Part shown: piece by piece, positions 28,201 to 39,616 of the stretch
Position numbering within the stretch: position 1 is the first letter of the stretch
Layout: each line of letters starts with the position of its first letter
Assembly: GCF_027497235.1 (NCBI RefSeq)
Contig: NZ_CP114902.1
Coordinates: forward strand, 2,431,501-2,495,500
DNA from: Micromonospora sp. WMMD1128
GTDB taxonomy: Bacteria > Actinomycetota > Actinomycetes > Mycobacteriales > Micromonosporaceae
Direction: 5' to 3'
DNA length: 64,000 bases
Notes under the pieces: model-generated
What the model was told of the DNA's origin: nothing
What the model saw: the letters and a program-made list of their open reading frames with translations, nothing else
Database searches by the model: none
Position numbers and translations under genes: made by a program

Positions 28201-29523
28201 ATGAGAGCGAAGATCGCGCTGCTCGCGGCCGTGCTGGCGACGGTCCTGACGACGGCGGTCGCCGTCGTCACCGCCGCCGGCCCGGCGTCCGCCGCCGCGC
28301 TCACCCAGGTCACCAACTTCGGCACCAACCCGACGAACCTTCAGATGCACCTGTACGTGCCGGACCGGCTCCCGGCCCGGCCGGCCCTGCTGCTGGTCCT
28401 GCACTACTGCACCGGCAGCGGTCCGGCGATGCACACCGGTTCCGGCTACAGCCCGTTGGCCGACCGCTACGGGTTCATCGTGATCTACCCGTCGGTCACC
28501 CGCAGCAGCAAGTGCTGGGACGTGTCGTCGCCGCAGGCGCTGCGGCGCGGTGGCGGCAGCGACCCGGTCGGTCTCAAGTCGATGATCGACTACGTGACGA
28601 GCCGCTACCCGGTCGACCCGGCCCGCATCGGCGTCGCCGGCGCGTCGTCCGGCGCGATGATGACCAACGTGATGGCCGGCGTGTACCCGGACGTGTTCCA
28701 CGCCGGGGTCAGCTCGTCCGGTGTGCCGTACGGCTGCTTCGCCACCACCAACGGCTCGGAGTGGAACAGCGACTGCTCCGGCGGGCGGATCACCAAGACC
28801 CCGCAGCAGTGGGGCGACCTGGTCCGCAACGCCTACCCCGGTTACACCGGCCGGCGGCCCCGGATGCAGATCTGGCACGGCACCACGGACACCACGCTCA
28901 GCTACGTCAACTTCGGCGAGCAGATCAAGCAGTGGACGAACGTGTTGGGCGTGTCGCAGACGCCGAGCATGACCGACTATCCGCAGGCCAGCGCCACCCG
29001 GACCCGCTACGGCGGCACCGGTGGCATGCCGCCGGTGGAGGCGATCAGCCTCCAGGGCTACGGCCACTCGATCCCGTTCGACGCCGCCCAGGCGGTGCGG
29101 TTCCTCGGTTTCGACGGCACCGGCGCGACCACGCCGCCGCCGAGCCCGACGACCCCGCCGCCGAGCCCGACCACGCCGCCGCCGAGTCCCACCACGCCGC
29201 CGCCGAGCACGACGTCCCCGCCGCCGAGCACGGGTGGTTGTTCGGCGTCGGTGTCGGTGAACTCGTGGCCCGGCGGTTTCGTGGCTTCGGTGAAGGTGAC
29301 GGCCGGTTCCGGTGGTACCCGGGGTTGGACGGTCAGCCTGACGTTGCCGGGTGGCGCGAGTGTCACCAACACGTGGAGCGCGACCGCCAGTGGCAGCACC
29401 GGCACGGTGCGGTTCGCGAACGTGGACTACAACGGCCAGCTCGGCGCCGGCCAGAGCGCCGAGTTCGGGTTCCAGGGCAACGGCAGCGCGTCGGGCCTGA
29501 CCCCGACCTGCGCGGCTTCCTGA
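28201..29523 (+). CDS. Secreted CE1/PHB-depolymerase-type esterase (probable acetylxylan/feruloyl esterase) with CBM2
   Basis: 440-residue secreted esterase. Signal peptide ~1-31, alpha/beta-hydrolase domain of the esterase_phb type (LLVLHYCTGSG oxyanion region, nucleophile in GASSGAMMT, WHGTTDTT with the acid, late His in GYGHSIPF), a long PPPSPTT linker, and a C-terminal CBM2. Family members deacetylate xylan or release feruloyl groups. ATG 28201 is chosen for the GGAGG 8 bases upstream; an earlier in-frame ATG at 28186 has none. It probably works with the adjacent xylanase. Confidence 0.88.
   Translation: MRAKIALLAAVLATVLTTAVAVVTAAGPASAAALTQVTNFGTNPTNLQMHLYVPDRLPARPALLLVLHYCTGSGPAMHTGSGYSPLADRYGFIVIYPSVTRSSKCWDVSSPQALRRGGGSDPVGLKSMIDYVTSRYPVDPARIGVAGASSGAMMTNVMAGVYPDVFHAGVSSSGVPYGCFATTNGSEWNSDCSGGRITKTPQQWGDLVRNAYPGYTGRRPRMQIWHGTTDTTLSYVNFGEQIKQWTNVLGVSQTPSMTDYPQASATRTRYGGTGGMPPVEAISLQGYGHSIPFDAAQAVRFLGFDGTGATTPPPSPTTPPPSPTTPPPSPTTPPPSTTSPPPSTGGCSASVSVNSWPGGFVASVKVTAGSGGTRGWTVSLTLPGGASVTNTWSATASGSTGTVRFANVDYNGQLGAGQSAEFGFQGNGSASGLTPTCAAS
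29233..29523 (+). repeat. CBM2-encoding duplication, copy 2
   Basis: Second copy of the 291-bp CBM2 segment; see 27831-28121. Same reading frame and same stop position relative to the repeat. Confidence 0.9.
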
Positions 29524-29639
29524 ATCCACCGGCCCGTCGGGGCGGTGCGACGGCCCGTCGTCGCGCCGCCCCGCGGCTTCCTCTCCTCCGCACGGCGGTC
29601 TTGTTACGAGAACGAGACATGCGCGTTTCGCCCGATCGG

Positions 29640-29667
29640 TTGACGTTGCAACTTGTGAGCGTTAACA
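29640..29667 (+). promoter_or_regulatory. Promoter and LacI-type operator of chvE-mmsA-mmsB operon
   Basis: -35 TTGACG at 29640-29645 and operator TGTGAGCGTTAACA at 29654-29667, starting 14 bases from the -35 start. It has the same architecture as the xylanase, araB and GH43 promoters. Confidence 0.8.
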
Positions 29668-29723
29668 CTCGCCGGGAGGAATACCTGTGCGGTTCGTGGA
29701 GTACGTAGGGGAGAGGAAAGCTC

Positions 29724-30863
29724 GTGCGCAGACGATTTCTGGCCGCGCTGGGCGGCGTCGCGATCGCCGTCAGCATGGCCGCGTGCAGCGGTGACGGCGC
29801 GGGTGGCGGCGAGGACAAGAGCTCGGCCAAGCCCAGCGACCTGACGATCGGCGTGTCGATGCCGACCCAGACGTCGGAGCGGTGGATCGCCGACGGCAAC
29901 TCGGTGAAGGAGAAGCTCCAGGCCAAGGGCTACAAGGTCGACCTGCAGTACGCCGGGGACGAGATCCCCACCCAGTCGCAGCAGATCGACCAGATGATCA
30001 CGCAGGGCGCGGACGTGCTGGTGATCGCCCCGATCGACGGCACCGCGCTCAGCGGTCAGCTCCAGGCCGCCGCGGCGGCGAAGATCCCGGTCATCTCCTA
30101 CGACCGGCTCATCCGCAACAGCCCCAACGTCGACTTCTACGTCAGCTTCGACAACTACAAGGTCGGCGTGGCGCAGGCCAACGCGCTCCTGGTCGGCCTC
30201 GGGCTGCAGAACAAGGACGGCTCGAAGGGCAGCGCGACCGGTCCGTTCAACGTGGAGCTGTTCGCCGGCTCGCTCGACGACAACAACGCCCACTTCTTCT
30301 ACAACGGCGCGATGGACACGCTCAAACCGTACTTCGACGCCGGCACGCTGAAGGTGAAGTCGGGTCAGACGAAGATCGAGCAGATGGCCATCCTGCGCTG
30401 GCAGCAGGAGACCGCGCAGAAGCGGATGGAGGACCTGCTCACCTCCAGCTACAACGACGGCACCAAGATCGACGGCGTGCTGTCGCCGTTCGACGGCATC
30501 TCCCGGGGCATCATCACCGCCCTGCAGAACGCCGGCTACCGCGGCGGGGCCAAGAAGATGCCGGTGATCACCGGCCAGGACGCCGAGGTCGCCTCGGTCA
30601 AGCTCATCAACGACGGCGTCCAGAGCTCGACCGTCTTCAAGGACACCCGTCTGCTCGCCGAACAGGCCGTGGCCGCCGCCGAGTCGTTCCTCAAGAAGGA
30701 GGAACCCAAGGCGAACGACACCAAGGCGTACGACAACGGTGTCAAGGTCGTGCCCGCGTTCCTGCTGCCGGTGCAGACCGTCTACAAGGAAGACATCAAG
30801 TCGGCGCTGATCGACTCCGGCTACCTGACCGAGCAGGAAGTCGCCGCCGGCCGGGCCGGCTGA
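29724..30863 (+). CDS. chvE: Multiple-monosaccharide-binding lipoprotein (ChvE type)
   Basis: 379-residue sugar-binding lipoprotein: signal peptide with lipobox MAAC (Cys21), then a Peripla_BP_4 fold (IGVSMPTQTSERW, VIAPIDG, ISYDRLI, YVSFDNYKVG). ChvE-type proteins bind xylose, arabinose, galactose and glucose. GTG start. First gene of the transporter operon; 82 bases precede the ATPase gene. In this setting xylose or galactose uptake is likely. Confidence 0.92.
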   Translation: MRRRFLAALGGVAIAVSMAACSGDGAGGGEDKSSAKPSDLTIGVSMPTQTSERWIADGNSVKEKLQAKGYKVDLQYAGDEIPTQSQQIDQMITQGADVLVIAPIDGTALSGQLQAAAAAKIPVISYDRLIRNSPNVDFYVSFDNYKVGVAQANALLVGLGLQNKDGSKGSATGPFNVELFAGSLDDNNAHFFYNGAMDTLKPYFDAGTLKVKSGQTKIEQMAILRWQQETAQKRMEDLLTSSYNDGTKIDGVLSPFDGISRGIITALQNAGYRGGAKKMPVITGQDAEVASVKLINDGVQSSTVFKDTRLLAEQAVAAAESFLKKEEPKANDTKAYDNGVKVVPAFLLPVQTVYKEDIKSALIDSGYLTEQEVAAGRAG

Positions 30864-30945
30864 TCCGTGCGGCGGACCCGGTGGCGCACCGCGTCACCGG
30901 GTCCACCGGCGCACCGACGCGACGGCCACGAGCAGGACGGTTTCC

Positions 30946-32480
<1,535 letters not shown>

Positions 32481-32484
<4 letters not shown>

Positions 32485-33731
32485 CCAGCACGAAGCCCTC
32501 CACCTCGCCGAAGGCCACCGCGCCCGACGCCGGGGCGGGCGCCACCCTGCACACCGGGACCAGTGACCCGCGGACGCTGATCCTCGGCAACCTGCGCCAG
32601 AGCGGCATCTACATCGCCCTCGTGGTGATCGTCGCGCTGTTCGCGATCCTCACCGACGGCGTCTCGCTCAGCCCCGGCAACCTCACCAACATCGTCCTTC
32701 AGTACTCCTACATCCTGGTGCTCGCGATCGGCATGGTCATCGTGATCATCGGCGGGCACATCGACCTGTCCGTCGGCTCGGTGGTGGCGCTCACCGGGGC
32801 GGTCTCCGCCGTGCTGGTGATCCGCGAGGGCATGCCCTGGTGGGTCGGCATCCTGGCCGCGCTCGCCGTGGGCGTCGCGGTGGGCGCCTGGCACGGCCTG
32901 TGGGTCGCGTACGCCGGGATCCCGGCCTTCATCGTCACCCTGGCCGGCATGCTGCTGTTCCGCGGCCTGACCCTGCGTGTGCTCGACAACATCTCGCTGT
33001 CGCCGTTCCCGTCCGAATACCAGCGGGTCGCCGCCGGCTTCCTCAACGGGCTCCTCGGTGGGCAGGGCTTCGACGCCTTCACGCTGCTGATCGGTGTCTT
33101 CGCGGTGGTCGGGTACGCGGCGAGCGTCTTCCGGACCCGGCTGGCCCGGATCCGCCACGAGCAGCCGGTGGAGTCGTTCCCGCTGTTCGTCGTCCGGGTG
33201 GTGGTGGTCGGCGCCGTCGTCATGTGGTTCGCCTGGCAGCTCGCCCACGCGCGTGGCCTGCCGATCGTGCTGATCATCCTGGCCGTGCTGGTGCTCATCT
33301 ACGGCCTGCTCACCCGCCGCACCGTCTTCGGCCGTCAGGTCTACGCGATCGGCGGCAACCTGCCGGCGGCGACGCTGTCCGGTGTGCGGGTGAAGACGGT
33401 CAACTTCTGGGTCTTCGTCAACATGGGCTTCCTCTCCGCCGTGGCCGGGGTGATCTACTCGTCCCGCTCCAACGGGGCCCAACCGGCGGCCGGCAACATG
33501 TTCGAGCTGGACGCGATCGCGGCGGCCTTCATCGGCGGCGCGGCGGTGACCGGTGGGGTCGGCACCGTCGTCGGCGCGATGGTCGGTGGCCTGATCATGG
33601 CGGTGATGAGCAACGGAATGCAGCTCATGGGCGTCGACCAGTCCATCCAGTCGGTGGTGAAGGGCCTGGTGCTTCTCGCCGCCGTGGCGTTCGACATCTG
33701 GAACAAGCGCCGCGCCGCGGGCAGCCGCTGA
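32481..33731 (+). CDS. mmsB: Multiple-monosaccharide ABC transporter permease
   Basis: 416-residue membrane protein of the MmsB/GguB/XylH group, longer than RbsC because of an extra loop and helices in the middle (~195-260), typical for XylH-like permeases. Family markers: [43 protein letters not shown]. Last gene of the operon, followed by a strong hairpin. Confidence 0.94.
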
Positions 33732-33738
33732 GCCCGGC

Positions 33739-33776
33739 CGGCCGGCCGGACGGCGGGGAAGCCGTCCGGCCGGCCG
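33739..33776. terminator. Bidirectional terminator hairpin between mmsB and GH27 gene
   Basis: Perfect 16-bp inverted repeat, arms 33739-33754 and 33761-33776, loop GGGGAA. Lies between convergent genes. Confidence 0.85.
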
Positions 33777-33781
33777 CACGG

Positions 33782-35437
33782 TCACGCCCGGCTCCACCGC
33801 TGGTTGGTGTTGCCGTGGCAGGTCCAGAGGATCACCCGGGTGCCGTTGGCGGTGGCGCCGCCGTCGACGTCCAGGCACAGGGACGGGAAGCGCCCGTTGC
33901 TCACCGTGCCGTTGCTGTTGAACGTCCACTGCTGGTTGGTGCCGCCGTTGCAGTCCCAGATCTGCACCCGGGTGCCGGTGGTCGCGTTGGTCGGCACGTC
34001 GAGGCACTTGCCCAGCACCTGGAGCGTCTGCCCGCTGGCGGTGAACTGCTGGTTCGGGTTGCCGTGGCAGTCCCAGATCAGCGTGCCGGTGCCGTTCGCG
34101 GTGCCGCCGTTGTCGACGTCGAGGCACCGGCCGGCCGACTCGCTGCGCAGCCGGAACGTGGTCGGGGTGGGCGGCGGGGTGGTGGTGCCGCCCCCGCTGA
34201 CCCGGTAGACGACGGTGCCGTGGCCGGGGACGCTCGCCGAGATCGCGCCGGAGGTGGTGCTCGTCGTGTCGGTCCACGCATCGCGCAGCGTGAACGAGGT
34301 GCCGCTCTTACCCACCGCCGCCGCGGTGGTGGAGATCGTGGTGGTGCCACTGCCCTGGTTGAACAACGCCACCGCCACATCACCGTTGGCCAACCGCTTC
34401 GCCAACACCCGGCGGGTACCGTCGAACGACACCTGCGCCGCCTGCAACGCCAACGCGTCCTGACTGATCCCGATCAACGTCGGATTCTTCAGAATCGTCT
34501 GCGTCGCCGCGTTCATGTTCCGCAGATCGTTACCCGCGATCAACGGCGACGCCAACACCGCCCACAACGCGAAATGACTCCGCATCTCCGTGTCGGTCAT
34601 CCCACCCCGACCCACCTCCAACATGTCCATGTCGTTGAACGCCCCCGGCCTCGCCCGCCCCGCAAGGGGCACCGTCACGTCCACGATGTTCTGGATCCCC
34701 ATCGGATACCCGTTGGTCTGCCCCGAGTTCCACGTGTTCGTGATGTCCTCCGTGGTCCGCCACATGTTCGCCACATCACCCCAGTCCCGCTGCGGACCCG
34801 TCTTCGAATGCACACTGTTGGAGTTGATGCTGTACACGATCGGCCGACCCGTCCCCGCCAGGGCATCACGCATCAGGTTGAACACCCGCACCTGCTCATC
34901 GATCGACCCAGACGGCGAACACCAGTCGTACTTCAGATAGTCCACCCCCCAGGACGCGAACTGACGCGCGTCCTGCACCTCATGCCCCTGCGCCCCCGTC
35001 GACCCCGGATAACTGTTGAAATACTGCGCACACGTCTTCGTCAACGGACCCTGATAGATCCCGAACTTCAACCCCCGCGCATGAATGTAGTCACCCAGGG
35101 CCTTCATCCCCGACGGGAACCGACCCGGATCCCCCTGCAGATTCCCCGCCGAATCCCGATTCGGATTCATCCAACAGTCATCCACCACCACATACTCATA
35201 CCCGGCATCCCGCATACCAGAACTCACCATCGCGTCCGCCATCTGCCGGATCAACGACTCACTGATATTGCAACCAAACGTGTTCCAACTGTTCCACCCC
35301 ATCGGCGGCGTACGAGCCGCACCGTTGTCAAGCGCCCGCGCCGGGTGCGGGGTGACGACCCCGTCGGTGACGGTGGCCGCGAGGGCGACCGCCGCCACTC
35401 CCAGGGCGGCGAGCATCCATCGTGTCCTTCTGCGCAC
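33782..35437 (-). CDS. Secreted GH27 alpha-galactosidase or beta-L-arabinopyranosidase with CBM13
   Basis: 551-residue GH27 enzyme. Signal peptide ~1-35, then the clan-D barrel (TPPMGWNSWN, VVDDCWM, nucleophile in YLKYDWC, acid/base Asp in FNDMDML) and a beta-sandwich to ~415. A TPPPTPTT linker and a ricin-type CBM13 with three QxW repeats follow. GH27 includes alpha-galactosidases and actinomycete beta-L-arabinopyranosidases; the arabinose setting leaves both open. The barrel-coding DNA (about 34350-35330) uses G/T-ending codons, unlike its own ends and its neighbours. GTG start with GGAGGA. Confidence 0.9.
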   Translation of the reverse strand: MRRRTRWMLAALGVAAVALAATVTDGVVTPHPARALDNGAARTPPMGWNSWNTFGCNISESLIRQMADAMVSSGMRDAGYEYVVVDDCWMNPNRDSAGNLQGDPGRFPSGMKALGDYIHARGLKFGIYQGPLTKTCAQYFNSYPGSTGAQGHEVQDARQFASWGVDYLKYDWCSPSGSIDEQVRVFNLMRDALAGTGRPIVYSINSNSVHSKTGPQRDWGDVANMWRTTEDITNTWNSGQTNGYPMGIQNIVDVTVPLAGRARPGAFNDMDMLEVGRGGMTDTEMRSHFALWAVLASPLIAGNDLRNMNAATQTILKNPTLIGISQDALALQAAQVSFDGTRRVLAKRLANGDVAVALFNQGSGTTTISTTAAAVGKSGTSFTLRDAWTDTTSTTSGAISASVPGHGTVVYRVSGGGTTTPPPTPTTFRLRSESAGRCLDVDNGGTANGTGTLIWDCHGNPNQQFTASGQTLQVLGKCLDVPTNATTGTRVQIWDCNGGTNQQWTFNSNGTVSNGRFPSLCLDVDGGATANGTRVILWTCHGNTNQRWSRA

Positions 35438-35685
35438 AGGTCCTCCTCGGTTGACGGGCGCCGACGAAGCCGGCGTCCTTCAGGGAGCGACCGCCGGCCG
35501 CGGCCCGTGCCACGGATCGTCGGTGGGCACCGGGGAGGCCGTGGCGTCGAGGGGACCGGTGGACCGCCGGCAGCCGCTCTTCGGTGGTGGATTCGGCGAT
35601 GGCCGGGACGCCGCCGGCCGCCACCTCGCTGCGTGCCGGTTGCGTCCGCCCGGGGATCGGCACGCCGGTGCAGTGATGCCGCGGA

Positions 35686-35713
35686 TGTTATCGCTGACAT
35701 CAAACTGTGTAAA
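35686..35713 (-). promoter_or_regulatory. Promoter and LacI-type operator of GH27 gene
   Basis: On the minus strand, -35 TTTACA (35713-35708) and operator TGTCAGCGATAACA (35699-35686), starting 14 bases from the -35 start. The 5' leader to the gene is about 250 bases. Confidence 0.72.
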
Positions 35714-35877
35714 TAGTTGAAGGCGTCTCGCAACGCTTGCCGACCGGGTCGACGGGAACCCGGCCGGACGGAAAAAGTGCCGTTGAGAGCCCCTCTGCCG
35801 GCCCGCCGGGCGGCTGGCCCGGTGTCCGTACCGGGGCGCGGGCGGATGATCGACGAGTGTCCACGCAAGGCATCGAT

Positions 35878-35891
35878 TGTTCTCGCTAACA
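35878..35891. promoter_or_regulatory. LacI-type operator in the GH27-araB intergenic region
   Basis: TGTTCTCGCTAACA, one intact half-site (GCTAACA) and one degenerate. It lies between the two other operators of this 654-base divergent region, which otherwise shows no credible gene. It may act as an auxiliary site. Confidence 0.55.
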
Positions 35892-36035
35892 CTGCGGCGC
35901 GCGGGTCCGGATCCGCCGACCGCCGGTCGCTCTCGTGGATCTCGCGCGAGGGGTGGGCGGGCCGGTACCCGCGCCGTCCGCGGCGGGTGTCGCGCGGCGA
36001 CCGTTCCCGTTACGTAGCCGTTGCGTTCGGGTGTC

Positions 36036-36063
36036 TTGACGGATGTATATGTGAGCGCTAACA
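36036..36063 (+). promoter_or_regulatory. Promoter and LacI-type operator of the L-arabinose operon
   Basis: -35 TTGACG at 36036-36041 and operator TGTGAGCGCTAACA at 36050-36063, overlapping the probable -10 (TAACAC, 36059-36064, 17-base spacing). Among the best matches to the consensus, 28 bases before the araB start. Confidence 0.85.
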
Positions 36064-36091
36064 CTAACTCCGTGACACGGGAGAGGTGCAA

Positions 36092-37774
36092 ATGAGCGAG
36101 GTGGACGCGGCCGACCGGTACGTGATCGGGGTCGATTTCGGCACGCTGTCCGGGCGGGCGCTCGTGGTGCGGGTCCGCGACGGCGCCGAACTCGGCACGG
36201 CGGTGCACGAATACCGGCGCGGGGTGATCGAGACGGCCCTGCCCGACGGCGGCCCGCCGCTGCCGCCGGACTGGGCGTTGCAGGATCCCGACGACTACCG
36301 GGACGTGCTGCGCGAGGCGGTGCCCGCCGCGCTGGCCGCCGCCGGCGTGGACCCGGCCCGGGTGATCGGGATCGGCACCGACTTCACCGCCTGCACCGTG
36401 CTGCCGACGCTCGCCGACGGCACCCCGCTGTGCGAGGTGCCGGAGCTGCGTCACCGGCCGCACGCCTGGGTCAAGCTCTGGAAGCATCACGCCGCGCAGC
36501 CGCAGGCCGACCGGATCAACGCCCTGGCGCACGAGCGGGGCGAGCCGTGGATCGGCCGCTACGGCGGCAAGATCTCCGCCGAGTGGCAGTTCGCCAAGGG
36601 GTTGCAGATCCTGGCCGAGGACCCCGAGGTCTACCGACGGGCCGACCGCTTCATCGAGGCCGCCGACTGGATCGTGTGGGAGCTGTGCGGCGCGGAGACC
36701 CGCAACGCCTGCACCGCCGGCTACAAGGGCATCCGGCAGGACGGCCAGTACCCGTCACCGGACTACCTGGCCGCGCTCGACCCGGACTTCACCGACTTCG
36801 TGACCAAGCTGGACGGCCCGCTGCTGCCGCTCGGCGACCGGGCCGGCACGCTCAGCGCGCGCGCCGCCGCCTGGACCGGGCTGCCCGAGGGCATCGCGGT
36901 CGCGGTCGGCAACGTCGACGCGCACGTCACCTCCGCCTCCGCCCAGGCGCTGCACCCGGGCCGGCTGGTGGCCATCATGGGCACCTCCACCTGCCACGTG
37001 CTCAACGGCACCCACCCGGCCGAGGTGCCCGGGATGTGCGGTGTGGTCGACGGCGGCATCAGCCCCGGCGCCTGGGGCTACGAGGCCGGGCAGAGCGGCG
37101 TGGGGGACATCTTCGGCTGGTTCGTGCGGCATGCCGCCCCGGCCGGCCTGGACTCGCACGAGCGGCTCACCGAACTGGCCGCCGCCCAGCCGGTCGGCGC
37201 GCACGGCCTGGTGGCGCTGGACTGGTGGAACGGCAACCGCTCGCTGCTTGTCAACCACGACCTCAGCGGGCTCGTCGTCGGGCTGACCCTGGCCACCCGC
37301 CCGGCGGACGTCTACCGCGCGTTGCTGGAGGCCACCGCCTACGGCACCCGGATGATCATCGAGGCGTTCGCCGAGGCGGGCGTGCCGGTCGACGACCTGG
37401 TGGTGGCCGGCGGGCTGACCTCGAACCGGTTGCTGATGCAGATCTACGCCGACGTCACCAACCGGCCGCTCGGCATCATCGGCTCGGCCCAGGGGCCGGC
37501 GCTCGGGTCCGCCATCCACGCCGCGGTCGCCGCCGGGGCGTACCCGACGGTGCACGAGGCGTCGGCGGCCATGGGCCGGGTCGACGAGGGCGTCTACCGG
37601 CCGATCCCGGACAACGTCCGCGCCTACGACGCGCTCTACGCCGAATACCGGGCGTTGCACGACCACTTCGGTCGCGGCGGGAACGACGTCATGCTCCGCC
37701 TGCGGGCGATCCGGAACGCGGCGGTGGACGCCGCCGCGGCGCCGCACGACTCGACCCTGGAGGTGGTCGGATGA
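36092..37774 (+). CDS. araB: Ribulokinase
   Basis: 560-residue FGGY-family kinase phosphorylating L-ribulose to L-ribulose 5-phosphate. N-terminal phosphate-binding VIGVDFGTLSGRALV, catalytic-region GTDFTACT, and C-terminal AGGLTSNRLLMQI are visible. Length matches bacterial AraB. ATG 36092 is 5 bases after GGGAGAGG; an in-frame GTG two codons upstream overlaps the ribosome site. First gene of the arabinose operon, coupled to araD (ATGA). Confidence 0.95.
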   Translation: MSEVDAADRYVIGVDFGTLSGRALVVRVRDGAELGTAVHEYRRGVIETALPDGGPPLPPDWALQDPDDYRDVLREAVPAALAAAGVDPARVIGIGTDFTACTVLPTLADGTPLCEVPELRHRPHAWVKLWKHHAAQPQADRINALAHERGEPWIGRYGGKISAEWQFAKGLQILAEDPEVYRRADRFIEAADWIVWELCGAETRNACTAGYKGIRQDGQYPSPDYLAALDPDFTDFVTKLDGPLLPLGDRAGTLSARAAAWTGLPEGIAVAVGNVDAHVTSASAQALHPGRLVAIMGTSTCHVLNGTHPAEVPGMCGVVDGGISPGAWGYEAGQSGVGDIFGWFVRHAAPAGLDSHERLTELAAAQPVGAHGLVALDWWNGNRSLLVNHDLSGLVVGLTLATRPADVYRALLEATAYGTRMIIEAFAEAGVPVDDLVVAGGLTSNRLLMQIYADVTNRPLGIIGSAQGPALGSAIHAAVAAGAYPTVHEASAAMGRVDEGVYRPIPDNVRAYDALYAEYRALHDHFGRGGNDVMLRLRAIRNAAVDAAAAPHDSTLEVVG

Positions 37775-38454
37775 ACACCGACGTCGCCCGGCAGATCGCC
37801 GCGCTGCGGCAGACGGTCGCCGGCCTGCACCGCGAGCTGACCCGCTACAACCTGGTCGCCTGGACCGCCGGCAACGTGTCCGCGCGGGTCCCCGGGCAGG
37901 ACCTCATGGTGATCAAGCCGAGCGGGGTGGACTACGACGACCTGACCGCCGACACCATGGTGCTCTGCGACCTGAACGGCGTCGTGGTCGACGGCGGCGG
38001 CTCGCCGTCCAGCGACACCGCCGCGCACGCCTACGTCTACCGCGCGATGCCCGAGGTCGGCGGCGTCGTGCACACGCACAGCGGGTACGCCACCGCTTGG
38101 GCGGCCCGGGGCGAGTCGATCCCGTGCTGGCTGACCGCGCAGGCCGACGAGTTCGGTGGCGAGATCCCGGTCGGGCCGTTCGCGCTGATCGGCGGCGACG
38201 ACATCGGCAAGGGCATCGTCAGCACGTTGTCCGGGCACCGGTCACCCGCGGTGCTCATGCGCAACCACGGCGTCTTCACCATCGGCAAGGACGCGCGCGC
38301 GGCGGTCAAGGCCGCGGTGATGTGCGAGGACGTCGCTCGCACGGCGCACCTGGCCCGCGCGCTCGGGCAGCCGCTGCCGATCGCGCCGGCCGACATCGAC
38401 GCGCTCCACGACCGCTACCAGAACGTGTACGGCCAGCGCCCGCCCACCGGGTGA
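37771..38454 (+). CDS. araD: L-ribulose-5-phosphate 4-epimerase
   Basis: 227-residue class II aldolase/epimerase converting L-ribulose 5-phosphate to D-xylulose 5-phosphate. Zn-binding HTH(S) in VVHTHSGYATAWA and the second metal His in LMRNHGVF are present, with TAGNVSARV and KPSG phosphate-binding motifs. Overlaps araB by 4 bases; 94 bases precede the transporter genes. Confidence 0.94.
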   Translation: MNTDVARQIAALRQTVAGLHRELTRYNLVAWTAGNVSARVPGQDLMVIKPSGVDYDDLTADTMVLCDLNGVVVDGGGSPSSDTAAHAYVYRAMPEVGGVVHTHSGYATAWAARGESIPCWLTAQADEFGGEIPVGPFALIGGDDIGKGIVSTLSGHRSPAVLMRNHGVFTIGKDARAAVKAAVMCEDVARTAHLARALGQPLPIAPADIDALHDRYQNVYGQRPPTG

Positions 38455-38548
38455 CCCCGACCAGCACCACCTCTCATCCCACCACCACAACCGGTCGCCC
38501 CGGCCCCGCCGGTCGCGCGCCCGGATCACCCCACCCACGAGGAGAACG

Positions 38549-39544
38549 ATGCGAACCAGGAGTATGACCCGTACGGTCATCGCGGCCCTTGCCGGCGTGC
38601 TGCTCGCCGGCAGCATGGCCGCCTGCGGCAACAGCGACACCGGCGGCGATTCCGGCGGCGGCGACGACAAGCTCGTCCTGGGCTTCTCCCAGGTCGGCGC
38701 GGAGAGCGGCTGGCGTACCGCCAACACCACCTCGATCAAAGAGGCGGCGGGCGAGGCCGGCATCGAGCTGAAGTTCGACGACGCGCAGCAGAAGCAGGAG
38801 AACCAGATCAAGGCGATCCGGAACTTCATCCAGCAGAAGGTCGACGTGATCGCCTTCTCGCCGGTGGTGGAGTCCGGCTGGGACACCGTGCTCAAGGAGG
38901 CCAAGGACGCGAAGATCCCGGTCATCCTGACCGACCGCGCGGTCGACTCGGCCGACAAGTCGCTCTACAAGACGTTCCTCGGCTCCGACTTCGTCAAGGA
39001 GGGCCGGCTCGCCGGCGAGTGGCTGGTGGAGGAGAAGAAGTCCGCCACCGGCCCGGTGAACATCGTCGAGCTTCAGGGCACCACCGGCTCGGCGCCGGCC
39101 AACGACCGGAAGAAGGGCTTCGGCGAGGCCATCGCGGCCAACCCCAACCTCAAGATCGTCGCGTCGCAGTCCGGTGACTTCACCCGCGCCGGCGGCAAGC
39201 AGGTGATGGAGCAGTTCCTCAAGGCCAACCCGAAGATCGACGTGCTCTTCGCGCACAACGACGACATGGGCCTGGGCGCGCTCGAGGCGATCACCGCGGC
39301 CGGCAAGGTGCCGGGCAAGGACATCACCATCATCACCGTCGACGCGGTGAAGGACGGCATGCAGGCCCTGGCGGACGGCAAGTTCAACTTCATCGCCGAG
39401 TGCAGCCCGCTGCTCGGCCCGCAGCTCATGGACCTGACGAAGAAGGTCGCGGCGGGCGAAGAGGTGCCGGCCCGGATCGAGACCGAGGAGACCACCTTCA
39501 CCCAGACGACGGCGAAGGAAGCCCTCCCCAACCGCAAGTACTGA
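38549..39544 (+). CDS. Sugar-binding lipoprotein, YtfQ type
   Basis: 331-residue lipoprotein with lipobox MAAC (Cys26) and a sugar-binding fold closest to the galactofuranose-binding YtfQ group (LGFSQVGAESGWRTANT, AFSPVVESGWD, ILTDRAVD, AHNDDMGLGA). Its place inside an araB-araD-araA operon suggests it binds L-arabinose or an arabinose-containing saccharide, perhaps in furanose form. GAGGAG precedes the ATG. Confidence 0.9.
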   Translation: MRTRSMTRTVIAALAGVLLAGSMAACGNSDTGGDSGGGDDKLVLGFSQVGAESGWRTANTTSIKEAAGEAGIELKFDDAQQKQENQIKAIRNFIQQKVDVIAFSPVVESGWDTVLKEAKDAKIPVILTDRAVDSADKSLYKTFLGSDFVKEGRLAGEWLVEEKKSATGPVNIVELQGTTGSAPANDRKKGFGEAIAANPNLKIVASQSGDFTRAGGKQVMEQFLKANPKIDVLFAHNDDMGLGALEAITAAGKVPGKDITIITVDAVKDGMQALADGKFNFIAECSPLLGPQLMDLTKKVAAGEEVPARIETEETTFTQTTAKEALPNRKY

Positions 39545-39616
39545 TCCACACCGGGGGTCGCCGTCACACCGACGGCGGCCCCCGTGCCACCACGTTCCCA
39601 GAAGAGGTCCGATGGC

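Noticed and set aside
32840..35716. Plus-strand frame of about 950 codons across mmsB and the GH27 gene
   Set aside because: It overlaps one real gene out of frame and another antisense. The His/Arg-rich part mirrors the GH27 codon bias and crosses a perfect terminator hairpin.
35717..36061. Small plus-strand ORF in the GH27-araB gap
   Set aside because: No ribosome site, Arg/Ser-rich translation, and it overlaps two operators and the araB promoter.
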